Assembly (NCBI GenBank): GCA_027340645.1
Contig: DAHWQN010000034.1
Location: forward strand, 1 to 6,692
Source: Microcaldota archaeon
Lineage (GTDB): Archaea; Micrarchaeota; Micrarchaeia; Micrarchaeales; CABMGC01
Length of the DNA stretch: 6,692 bases
Direction: 5' to 3'
Shown here piece after piece: positions 1-4,766 of this stretch. Positions within the stretch are counted from its first letter, which is position 1. Each line of letters opens with the position of its first letter. The notes under the pieces are model-generated. The model was not told the DNA's origin. It made no database searches and saw only the letters and a list, made by a program, of their open reading frames with translations. A program made the position numbers and the translations under genes.

Positions 1-6
1 TATAAG

Positions 7-30
7 ATAAGGGGGCTTGTGCCCCCTTAT
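7..30. repeat. Perfect 10-bp hairpin next to the IS right end
   Basis: ATAAGGGGGC (7-16) pairs perfectly with GCCCCCTTAT (21-30) around a TTGT loop. It lies 13 nt beyond the outer foot of the right-end palindrome. It could be the outermost part of the element, a terminator of a gene left of the window, or part of the target site. Neither strand shows a proper run of T after the stem, so a terminator role is weak. Confidence 0.5.
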
Positions 31-43
31 GAACCCCCAAGCA

Positions 44-89
44 CGCCCAATCCATCCGCCGACTACGTCGGCGGTATTCGGATTGGGCG
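44..89 (-). repeat. Right-end (RE) subterminal imperfect palindrome of the IS
   Basis: An outer 10-bp stem (CGCCCAATCC 44-53 with GGATTGGGCG 80-89) encloses an inner 8-bp stem (CCGCCGAC 56-63 with GTCGGCGG 67-74) and a 3-nt loop. The stems are joined by an asymmetric internal loop of 2 nt against 5 nt. It starts 14 nt beyond the transposase stop codon. In IS200/IS605 elements TnpA binds such hairpins on one strand and cuts at a fixed distance from them; the GAATA at the 5' foot of the inner stem on the transposase strand sits where a guide sequence would be expected. Confidence 0.8.
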
Positions 90-103
90 ATGACATTTCG
101 CGG

Positions 104-583
104 TCAGTTGAATAACTTCTTTTGGCGTTTGCCATTCTCCTTGTGCGGTAGGAACGGTTCATATGATACATCTTGGTCCCTGATGTAGTCCCGTATTTTG
201 TTCTCTCCTACGGGTCCGACACTTGTGCCGGTCGGTTGCCCGCCCCAGAAACTTCCTCGAGGGTACCTCTTGATGAAGTTTGGCATCTCTCTGAAGATTT
301 TTGATGCAGAATGCGACTTCAGAATCTGCACTACCTGCTCCATTGAGAGTTTGCTGGGCACATTAACCTCCAGGTGTACATGCGCGTAGTCATCTCCGAA
401 TGACAGCTCTTTTATCTGTATGTTAAACCGCACTTCTACTTCTCGAAATGCGTCTACAACAACTCCCTGGGTTTTCGGATTCTTGAAGACCTTGAATCGG
501 TACTTTGACACAAGCACAATGTGCTGAAAGTTGTATACCCAGTCCAATTCCTTTTTATTCTTTGCATGAGTTATACTCACCAT
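104..583 (-). CDS. tnpA: IS200-type transposase TnpA (HUH/Tyr1 endonuclease)
   Basis: The 159-residue protein matches the Y1_Tnp family (usual length about 130-155), which cuts and rejoins single-stranded DNA at hairpin ends through a 5'-phosphotyrosine link. The metal-binding HUH motif is H68-V-H70 within AHVHLEV, and the catalytic tyrosine is Y133 in RDYIRDQ, with the family's Q137 four residues later. The conserved LKSHSASKIF helix (residues 88-97) and FWGG segment (112-115) are also present. Nothing is frameshifted or missing, so the enzyme looks intact. The start at 583 gives the usual N-terminal length, with KYRFKVF at residues 27-33 corresponding to the KYRRKV of relatives. A likely AT box (CAAATATACG on the minus strand, 661-670) would start transcription just before the leader hairpin at 597-637. 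No tnpB accompanies it. Confidence 0.95.
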   Translation of the reverse strand: MVSITHAKNKKELDWVYNFQHIVLVSKYRFKVFKNPKTQGVVVDAFREVEVRFNIQIKELSFGDDYAHVHLEVNVPSKLSMEQVVQILKSHSASKIFREMPNFIKRYPRGSFWGGQPTGTSVGPVGENKIRDYIRDQDVSYEPFLPHKENGKRQKKLFN

Positions 584-596
584 ATTCTCACTTCGG

Positions 597-637
597 CGGC
601 GAAAAATCCGGGCGCGTCAAATCCGCGCCTCTCGCCG
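597..637 (-). promoter_or_regulatory. Leader hairpin upstream of tnpA
   Basis: CGGCGA (597-602) pairs with TCGCCG (632-637), and inside it GGCGCG (611-616) pairs with CGCGCC (624-629) around a 7-nt loop. The structure ends 13 nt before the tnpA start codon. In studied IS200 elements a hairpin in this position blocks transcription entering from outside and hides the ribosome site, keeping transposase scarce. That role here is inferred from position and structure. Confidence 0.6.
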
Positions 638-704
638 TCAGGAGGACTTGGGAGGAAAGGCGTATATTTGTTATAGGACTAGACTCGGCATCGCAAGATT
701 AGAC

Positions 705-740
705 CCGGCACCCCCGACGAGGTCGGGGGAAAGCTTCCGG
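705..740 (-). repeat. Left-end (LE) subterminal imperfect palindrome of the IS
   Basis: The inner stem CCCCCGAC (711-718) pairs with GTCGGGGG (722-729) around the 3-nt loop GAG. An outer 4-bp CCGG/CCGG stem (705-708 with 737-740) is joined through an asymmetric internal loop of 2 nt against 7 nt. The inner stem shares the C-CCGAC half-site pattern, the 3-nt loop length and the polarity of the internal loop with the right-end palindrome, which is expected if one TnpA binds both. Confidence 0.8.
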
Positions 741-793
741 TATTCTCTTGTTATGTGTATTTCTTGCTTCCTTTTGCTAGCTAACTTTGCCAT
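741..793 (-). pseudogene. 5' fragment of a small gene apparently interrupted by the IS
   Basis: An ATG at 791-793 (minus strand) opens a frame that begins MAKLASKRKQEIHITREYRK and then runs into the IS left end; read on through the element it stops at 671-673 after 40 codons. The start has the same signals as the window's intact genes: a TATA-like CGCATATATACG about 35 nt upstream and a GATGAT ribosome-site-like sequence just before the ATG. The first 18 or so residues are Lys/Arg-rich and look protein-like. The rest of the original gene would lie left of the element, mostly outside the window, so its identity cannot be told. It may instead be a chance frame, or a real 40-residue peptide created by the insertion. 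Confidence 0.4.
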
Positions 794-822
794 AAAATCA
801 TCTCGGATATGTTGATTTAATC

Positions 823-835
823 ACGTATATATGCG
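823..835 (-). promoter_or_regulatory. TATA-like box of the interrupted gene
   Basis: The minus strand reads GCATATATACG here, centred about 35 nt upstream of the ATG at 793, predicting a transcription start near 802 and a leader of about 9 nt. This geometry matches the promoters of the superoxide dismutase and surface-protein genes. With no intact gene behind it, the promoter may now read into the IS left end. Confidence 0.4.
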
Positions 836-886
836 TTGCTGCCCAGATAGTTTTGCCGCTATTCCTCCTATCTCTGCTACCCTTAG

Positions 887-1513
887 CTATTGCTTATAGC
901 TTGAGTACTTCGCATACTTTCCATCAACGCTATTCCAGTTTATGTTGCTGAATAGCGAGTCTAGGTATGATGCCCTGTCAGGGCCATACTTATGATAGTA
1001 TGCATGTTCGAAGAGGTCAACTGCGATGAGCGGAAGCGAACCTGCTATGCCGCCCTGATTGTGCATGTCGTACATTACACATCGTAGCTTGCCATCGGTG
1101 AAAAGATCATGTACCAGAACAGCCCACCCGCGCCCTGATTTCCCCGTGGCAAGAAACTCGTCCTTGAATTTCTCGAATGAGCCAAAATCCTCGTTTATCT
1201 TTTTGATTACAGACATTCCATTGTCGTACTTGCCATCGCCGCCCATTGTGGACCAGTACACTTCATGAAGTATCTGGCCATTGGCATTCCATGTTTCTTC
1301 AAGCTTCAGCGCCCTGATTGCGCTGTAATTCACGTTTGCCTTGCTCTTGTCAACAGTTTTGAGTTCTTTTTCTATCTCATTGCGCTTGTTCACATACCCT
1401 GCATAGTGCTTATCATGGTGCCAGCTGTATGTGTCTTGGTCCATAAAATCCTTTACCTTGTCAAAAGGCAGGGGCATATCCTTAACGGCATGATTTGCGT
1501 CTGTGTTGCTCAT
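887..1513 (-). CDS. sod: Fe/Mn-family superoxide dismutase
   Basis: The cytosolic 208-residue enzyme disproportionates superoxide to oxygen and hydrogen peroxide. The four metal ligands are visible: H32 (WHHDKHY), H83 (GQILHEVYW), and D166 and H170 (DLFEHAYY). The substrate-gate tyrosine is Y40 (GYV), and the C-terminal SNINWNSVDGKY matches the family's NW element. Length is normal. The position four residues before H83 is Gly rather than the Gln of classic iron enzymes, so the metal preference leans manganese or cambialistic, but this is not decided. An ATG 24 nt further up (1537) was rejected: the TATA box at 1542-1550 puts the transcript start near 1520, inside that extension, and a GTGATC ribosome site sits 2 nt before the ATG at 1513. 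It is a single gene with its own promoter, implying life with oxygen exposure. Confidence 0.93.
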   Translation of the reverse strand: MSNTDANHAVKDMPLPFDKVKDFMDQDTYSWHHDKHYAGYVNKRNEIEKELKTVDKSKANVNYSAIRALKLEETWNANGQILHEVYWSTMGGDGKYDNGMSVIKKINEDFGSFEKFKDEFLATGKSGRGWAVLVHDLFTDGKLRCVMYDMHNQGGIAGSLPLIAVDLFEHAYYHKYGPDRASYLDSLFSNINWNSVDGKYAKYSSYKQ

Positions 1514-1540
1514 GAGATCACATTTTTGGATAGGCATTGC

Positions 1541-1551
1541 AAGTATAAATT
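1541..1551 (-). promoter_or_regulatory. TATA-like box of the superoxide dismutase gene
   Basis: The minus strand reads AATTTATACTT, centred about 33 nt before the ATG at 1513. Start of transcription is predicted near 1520, giving a leader of about 7 nt that contains the GTGATC ribosome site. Confidence 0.55.
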
Positions 1552-1589
1552 AGTATATGTGATGGAGTGTAGACTAGCTGACATGCTTA

Positions 1590-1635
1590 GAAAATAAATT
1601 AGAAAAGAAAAGGAAAAGGAAAAATAAAAGAAACT
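1590..1635 (-). terminator. U-rich terminator of the surface-protein gene
   Basis: The minus strand is an almost pure pyrimidine stretch with several runs of four or five T, beginning a few nt after the stop codon at 1643. Archaeal RNA polymerase stops at such T tracts without needing a hairpin. It separates this transcript from the superoxide dismutase gene downstream. Confidence 0.6.
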
Positions 1636-1642
1636 AATTGTA

Positions 1643-2104
1643 TTACTTCTTCCTCATGAGCATGTATGCCACTAGGATTATAATGATTATTATAATCACT
1701 ACGACTACTGCCCACAATGTTGAGCTGCTGCCTGATGCAGGAGATGGAGTGGTGCTGTTCGTAGACGCCGCAACTGTCGTGGGTGTTGTCTGACCATTTG
1801 TACTAGACGTATTTTTAGGGACAGTTGAACCAGTTGACGTACTGTTCTTCACCGAACTGTTTGTAGAGGTGCTGTTTGTAGATACAGTATTGCTGGTAGA
1901 TACGCTGTTGCTTGGAGATGTTGTGCTGCTGGGTGTCGTACTGTTAGCGTTTATCCCGCCAGTGTTGTTGGTATTGCCGCCAGTTATAGCTGGAGTAGTG
2001 TTGTGCCCGGTTATTGGCGGTATCACTACGGCGTATACCATCCCTATCTGCAACGCCAAGAAAAGCGCCAGTATACCATACAAGTATCGCATTCTGTTTG
2101 CCAT
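1643..2104 (-). CDS. Small secreted, Ser/Thr/Asn-rich, membrane-anchored surface protein
   Basis: No named family was recognised. The 153-residue chain has a signal peptide (about residues 1-25, RMRY then a hydrophobic core, likely cut after VYA), a low-complexity body rich in Ser, Thr and Asn (about 30-129), and one hydrophobic helix dominated by Val and Ile (about 131-150) ending in RKK. This topology places the body outside the cell, anchored by its C-terminus. I count eight N-x-S/T sequons, so it is probably heavily glycosylated; the body has no Cys and no visible folded domain. It resembles the stalk or linker part of archaeal surface proteins standing alone, and could be a mucin-like coat component. 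The ATG at 2104 is supported by a GTGAT site 8 nt upstream and a TATA box at 2137-2146. It is divergent from thrC. Confidence 0.75.
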   Translation of the reverse strand: MANRMRYLYGILALFLALQIGMVYAVVIPPITGHNTTPAITGGNTNNTGGINANSTTPSSTTSPSNSVSTSNTVSTNSTSTNSSVKNSTSTGSTVPKNTSSTNGQTTPTTVAASTNSTTPSPASGSSSTLWAVVVVIIIIIIILVAYMLMRKK

Positions 2105-2136
2105 GTTATCACATAAATTATTAATAAACAGTACCC

Positions 2137-2147
2137 ATTTATAAAAC
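2137..2147 (-). promoter_or_regulatory. TATA box of the surface-protein gene
   Basis: The minus strand reads TTTTATAAAT, centred about 38 nt before the ATG at 2104, predicting transcription start near 2116. The short leader carries GTGATAAC directly before the ATG, a good archaeal Shine-Dalgarno match. Confidence 0.6.
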
Positions 2148-2191
2148 CGTATGTTGCCCTATGAAAAGGCCGGATGAAATCAGTACTATAG

Positions 2192-2205
2192 ACACGTGTA
2201 TAAAG
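2192..2205 (+). promoter_or_regulatory. TATA box of thrC with abutting ACACGTGT palindrome
   Basis: GTATAAAG (2198-2205) is centred about 26 nt before the ATG at 2228, so thrC is probably transcribed leaderless. The 8-bp palindrome ACACGTGT (2192-2199) overlaps the upstream edge of the TATA box, where the BRE lies, and could be a regulator site; that role is speculative. Confidence 0.5.
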
Positions 2206-2227
2206 ATATTTACATCTATATGTGAGC

Positions 2228-3283
2228 ATGAATTATTTACTGCGCTGCCTGGGCTGCGGCACAGAGTACCGAATGGAGTACAAGTCGCAGTTATGCGGCA
2301 AATGCAACGGCATATTAGAGGTTTCTTACACTGGTAGGACTACTGTACCGCATACATTCGCATCTTTCTGGGATTATGAGCAATTGCTCCCAAGCGGAAA
2401 GTACAAACATTTTGAGATGGGATCTACAAGACTAATACCTGCACGGGAATCGGGACTGTTCCTAAAGATGGAGTTGGAGAATCCAACGCGCTCGTTCAAG
2501 GACCGCGGGTCAGTGATAGAGGTTGCCAAAGCAAAGGAGTACGGCTATAGAGAAGTTGTCTGTGCAAGCACAGGGAATATGGCTTACTCCATAGCTTATT
2601 ACGCAAAGCTGTACGGAATGCATGCTACTGTATTTATAGGCGGCAATGCCAACAGGGACAAGCTTAGGGACATACGCGAAACGCATAATGCGCAAACAGT
2701 GCGCGTGAATGGAGATTTCACCAAGGCCCAGGGCCAGGCAGAAAGATATGCAAAGGAGCATAAGGCGTTCCTTACAGGAGATTACTGTTATAGGCAGGAG
2801 GGGCAGAGCATAATGGCTTATGAAATAATATCACAGATGCCTGATGTCGCAAATGTGATAGTGCCGATAGGCAACGCGACATTAATGACAGGAATACTTA
2901 AGGCATTTGCAACGTTGAAAGAAATAGACCGGAAGACTCATGTGCCAAAGGTCATCGGAGTCGAATCAACAGCATGCAATCCACTTGAGAAGGCATTCAG
3001 GCTCGGTAAGCGCACAGAATATCAGGTTCCGAAAACAATGGCGGATGCGATTGCAGTAGGAATGCCTACATTCGCTGACACTGCACTAGCTTACCTGAAC
3101 GGGATGGATGGCAAAGTAACTGCCGTTACTGACAAAGACATGGAAAAGGAACAGAAGCTGTTTTATGAAGAGTATGGAATAGTAGCTGAACTTGCCGGAG
3201 TGGCGTCTGTAGCAGCATACAGAAAACTTGGGATAAGCAGCAATGAGAAAACCGTTGCGATAATTTCAGGTGGCAACGTTTAG
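2228..3283 (+). CDS. thrC: Threonine synthase (class II, with N-terminal zinc ribbon)
   Basis: This PLP enzyme converts O-phospho-homoserine to threonine and phosphate, the last step of threonine synthesis. The 351-residue chain starts with a zinc ribbon (C7/C10 and C23/C26) typical of archaeal threonine synthases, followed by the fold-type II PLP domain: the PLP lysine K91 in SFKDRG, the STGN loop (114-117) and the phosphate-binding loop PIGNATLMTG (213-222). The segment VESTACNPLEKAF also fits the family. It ends abruptly in IISGGNV, which is closer to threonine dehydratase-type ends (SGGN) than to the TGHGLK of most threonine synthases, so related lyases such as cysteate synthase cannot be wholly excluded. 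A GTG 6 nt upstream (2222) was rejected because the TATA box predicts transcription starting at about 2228. DUF167 follows 15 nt later, probably in one transcript. Confidence 0.85.
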   Translation: MNYLLRCLGCGTEYRMEYKSQLCGKCNGILEVSYTGRTTVPHTFASFWDYEQLLPSGKYKHFEMGSTRLIPARESGLFLKMELENPTRSFKDRGSVIEVAKAKEYGYREVVCASTGNMAYSIAYYAKLYGMHATVFIGGNANRDKLRDIRETHNAQTVRVNGDFTKAQGQAERYAKEHKAFLTGDYCYRQEGQSIMAYEIISQMPDVANVIVPIGNATLMTGILKAFATLKEIDRKTHVPKVIGVESTACNPLEKAFRLGKRTEYQVPKTMADAIAVGMPTFADTALAYLNGMDGKVTAVTDKDMEKEQKLFYEEYGIVAELAGVASVAAYRKLGISSNEKTVAIISGGNV

Positions 3284-3298
3284 AATACGTGCATTCCT

Positions 3299-3523
3299 GT
3301 GATAATAAATGTGACTGCGATTCCTGGAGCCAAAAAGCCCGAAGTCATTAAGATAGATGCGAATGAATACAAGGTTAAGATAGATGCGCCTGCGCAAGAG
3401 GGGAGAGCTAATATTCGCCTTATAGAAATTTTAGCGGCTCATTTCTCTGTACGAAAATCTCAAGTTAAAATCATACGCGGAGTAAGAAGCAGAAGGAAAA
3501 CAGTAGACTTACCTTGCCAGTAA
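3299..3523 (+). CDS. DUF167 / UPF0235 (YggU-like) protein
   Basis: The 74-residue protein matches the DUF167 family, small single-domain proteins of unknown function found in all domains of life. The diagnostic features are the first strand IINVTAIPGAKK (residues 2-13), the central APAQEGRANIRLIEILA (31-47), the KSQVKIIRG strand (53-61) and the closing SRRKTVDL (64-71). It is at the short end of the family, without extensions. The start is GTG at 3299; a GTG at 3311 is also in frame, with GTGAT before it, but would remove the first strand. It lies 15 nt after thrC on the same strand and shows no promoter of its own, so it is likely co-transcribed. No functional link to threonine synthesis is known to me. 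Confidence 0.88.
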   Translation: MIINVTAIPGAKKPEVIKIDANEYKVKIDAPAQEGRANIRLIEILAAHFSVRKSQVKIIRGVRSRRKTVDLPCQ

Positions 3524-3562
3524 ATGTATGGAGTGCAGCAGGCAGGAAAATACACTGCGGTA

Positions 3563-4030
3563 TTATGATTTGTCAATCTTCAGATTTTTGTTAATCTTTT
3601 CCTTTACTTTTTCCAGTTCTTTGATTGACTTTCTGGGCCCGAGCTTTGTTGTTATGTATCCTTCATATCCTTCAAAATAGACCTCTCCGTCTGCCCATGT
3701 CTCTATAAACTTGTCCTTCAACCCATGCACAGGATACAGTTTTATGTGCAGGTGGTTGACGCCGAGGCCTTCAGCGACAAGGACGGTTCGTTTGACTATG
3801 AGACCCTTGTCCAGCACTTTCCCCACAGTCTTTGCCGCGAGCATTGCACTTGTGTATTCGTTTTCTGGCATGTCGAAGGCATATGAGTCATAGTGCTTTT
3901 TGGTAATTACAAGTGTCATGCCTTCAGTGTTAGGGTTTATGTCGAGTATTGCTATGTGCTTGCCATCCTCCCAGATCTTCACGCTGGGAACTTTGCCAGA
4001 TACTACCATGCAGAATATGCAATCATCCAT
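3563..4030 (-). CDS. HIT-family (histidine triad) protein with altered active site
   Basis: HIT proteins are nucleotide-binding hydrolases or transferases acting on AMP-linked substrates. The 155-residue chain has the N-terminal CIFC (C4/C7) of zinc-binding HIT proteins, the strand IAILDINPNTEGMTLVITKKH (26-46, written here as positions) and the triad region NHLHIKLYP (92-100). The first two triad histidines, H93 and the catalytic-position H95, are present. The third is K97, and the upstream His usual in GHTLVIPK is M38. The middle histidine is the nucleophile in characterised members, so some activity is possible, but substrate or zinc handling must differ. A charged C-terminal tail (about 131-155) extends beyond the core. 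A strong TATA box sits 32 nt before the ATG. It is convergent with DUF167 and has its own promoter. Confidence 0.85.
   Translation of the reverse strand: MDDCIFCMVVSGKVPSVKIWEDGKHIAILDINPNTEGMTLVITKKHYDSYAFDMPENEYTSAMLAAKTVGKVLDKGLIVKRTVLVAEGLGVNHLHIKLYPVHGLKDKFIETWADGEVYFEGYEGYITTKLGPRKSIKELEKVKEKINKNLKIDKS
3568..3620 (+). terminator. T-rich stretch likely ending the thrC-DUF167 transcript
   Basis: The plus strand after DUF167 is rich in T runs (for example GATTTTTGTTAATC and CTTTTTCC), which fits an archaeal U-tract terminator. It lies inside the 3' coding end of the convergent HIT gene, where it encodes a Lys-rich tail, so the T runs may simply reflect those Lys codons. Confidence 0.35.
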
Positions 4031-4055
4031 TAAACCAGCAATAGTCTTTCGTCTG

Positions 4056-4068
4056 ATTATTTTATAGC
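4056..4068 (-). promoter_or_regulatory. TATA box of the HIT gene
   Basis: The minus strand reads GCTATAAAATAAT, one of the best TATA matches in the window. Its centre is about 32 nt before the ATG at 4030, giving a leader of roughly 6 nt or none. Confidence 0.6.
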
Positions 4069-4136
4069 AGTATGCCTTGATTGGATGGCAGCGTGCTGAA
4101 GACTATGCTGCATATATTACCTGAATGTCTGGGAAC

Positions 4137-4631
4137 TTACTTGGAGAGTTTGAGGTAAATTCTGCGGTACTGCAACAGTACAGATACTATAAGAACAGCA
4201 ATTATAGCAAGATATGCGTATAAAAATGGAGACGCACGTCCGGCATTTGTGCTGAAACTTATGCTGATCGTCAGGATTATGCTTAGAAGGCCCATAAAGG
4301 CGATTACCAATGCATGCACTGTGAATATCATGCTGAATGCTATGCTCTGATTGTCTGAGCCTTTTTTTGATTTTATGCGATAGAATAATGAAGGAAGATT
4401 CATGAGGTATGGATATTTTTCAAAAAGAGTGTATCGGTACTTGATTATAAGCAACAGTAAAATCAGAACGCAGGTAAATATGAATGGCACTATGAACAAT
4501 ACTGCCCGGCCTGATTGGTTGAAGTAGTAAGCCACGGTTATCCATGAGAAAAGAATAAGCAACGTTCCTATAGCGATTAGTGTCTTTGCCGCACCTTCAA
4601 GCCCGTATCTCTTGAGCTCCTTGCTTGCCAT
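4137..4631 (-). CDS. Unrecognised four-helix membrane protein
   Basis: I do not recognise a family. The 164 residues contain four probable membrane helices: about 17-36, 43-63, 98-126 and 136-154. The N-terminus (KELKRYGLEGAAK) and the helix 2-3 loop (64-96, with YRIKSKKGSDNQ) are positively charged, so both ends and this loop are probably cytoplasmic, while the outer loops are short (NQSG and STNAGRASP). A YPYLMNLPSLFY stretch (73-84) may be an amphipathic segment. No metal-binding or catalytic motif is visible; the few polar membrane residues (such as H106) give no clear clue. The start codon lies in an 8-bp inverted repeat, and a TATA-like box directly upstream predicts leaderless transcription, so expression may be repressor-controlled. 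Neighbouring genes each have separate promoters and do not indicate a role. Confidence 0.75.
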   Translation of the reverse strand: MASKELKRYGLEGAAKTLIAIGTLLILFSWITVAYYFNQSGRAVLFIVPFIFTCVLILLLLIIKYRYTLFEKYPYLMNLPSLFYRIKSKKGSDNQSIAFSMIFTVHALVIAFMGLLSIILTISISFSTNAGRASPFLYAYLAIIAVLIVSVLLQYRRIYLKLSK

Positions 4632-4650
4632 ACTTACACTATTAAGTATG
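4629..4650. promoter_or_regulatory. Perfect 8-bp inverted repeat over the start of the membrane-protein gene
   Basis: CATACTTA (4629-4636) and TAAGTATG (4643-4650) form a perfect inverted repeat with a 6-bp spacer. Its inner edge is the start codon itself (4629-4631) and its outer edge touches the TATA-like box. A dimeric repressor bound here would cover the transcription start; alternatively the RNA would fold over the start codon if transcription began further upstream. Confidence 0.5.
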
Positions 4651-4660
4651 TTTATTTAAG
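4651..4660 (-). promoter_or_regulatory. TATA-like box of the membrane-protein gene
   Basis: The minus strand reads CTTAAATAAA, centred about 24 nt before the ATG at 4631. This spacing predicts transcription beginning at or within a few nt of the start codon. Confidence 0.5.
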
Positions 4661-4730
4661 CCTTGCTTTTTTTAAACAGAATTTTCATATACCATAGATT
4701 GCGTTAGTCTAATCGCTCACTTATACCTTC

Positions 4731-4748
4731 GTGTATCTTTATATACAC
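4731..4748. promoter_or_regulatory. Inverted repeat enclosing a consensus TATA box
   Basis: GTGTAT (4731-4736) and ATACAC (4743-4748) form a 6-bp inverted repeat. The plus strand inside it reads TTTATATA (4738-4745), a full match to the archaeal TATA consensus. On the plus strand it would start a transcript near 4768, exactly at the GC-rich hairpin segment. On the minus strand, TATATAAAG could act as a second, distal promoter for the membrane-protein gene. Direction cannot be decided by eye. Confidence 0.45.
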
Positions 4749-4766
4749 AATAGCATACGGCATAAA

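Larger units (their letters stand above)
44..740 (-). mobile_element. IS200-type insertion sequence (IS200/IS605 superfamily), single-gene
   Basis: The interval is bounded by two subterminal imperfect palindromes (44-89 right end, 705-740 left end, relative to the transposase) around one HUH-type Tyr1 transposase gene and no tnpB, which is the IS200 organisation. Elements of this family move as single-stranded circles, make no target duplication and have no terminal inverted repeats, so exact tips cannot be read from one copy. The coordinates given are the outer edges of the palindromes; true tips probably lie some 10-20 nt further out on each side. The ends and leader are visibly more GC-rich than the surrounding archaeal DNA, consistent with a recent arrival. 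The transposase is full length, so the copy may be active. Confidence 0.85.

Noticed and set aside
584..740. A tnpB gene or guide-RNA scaffold accompanying the IS
   Set aside because: No frame for TnpB exists anywhere in the window, and the flanks are explained by hairpin ends and the interrupted frame.
845..873. AGATAG/CTATCT inverted repeat as the superoxide dismutase terminator
   Set aside because: Only 6 bp with a 17-nt loop and no T tract after it; chance level.
1514..1537. N-terminal extension of the superoxide dismutase to an ATG at 1537
   Set aside because: The TATA box at 1541-1551 predicts transcription starting after that ATG, and GTGATC precedes the ATG at 1513.
1265..1597. 110-codon plus-strand frame
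   Set aside because: It is antisense to the clearly real superoxide dismutase and its product resembles no protein; the same holds for other antisense frames at 198-389, 1059-1268, 1869-2144, 2510-2761, 3711-3893 and 5549-5782.
2222..2227. GTG start for thrC two codons upstream
   Set aside because: The TATA position predicts transcription starting at about 2228; the GTGAG looks like the usual ribosome-site sequence or part of the promoter.
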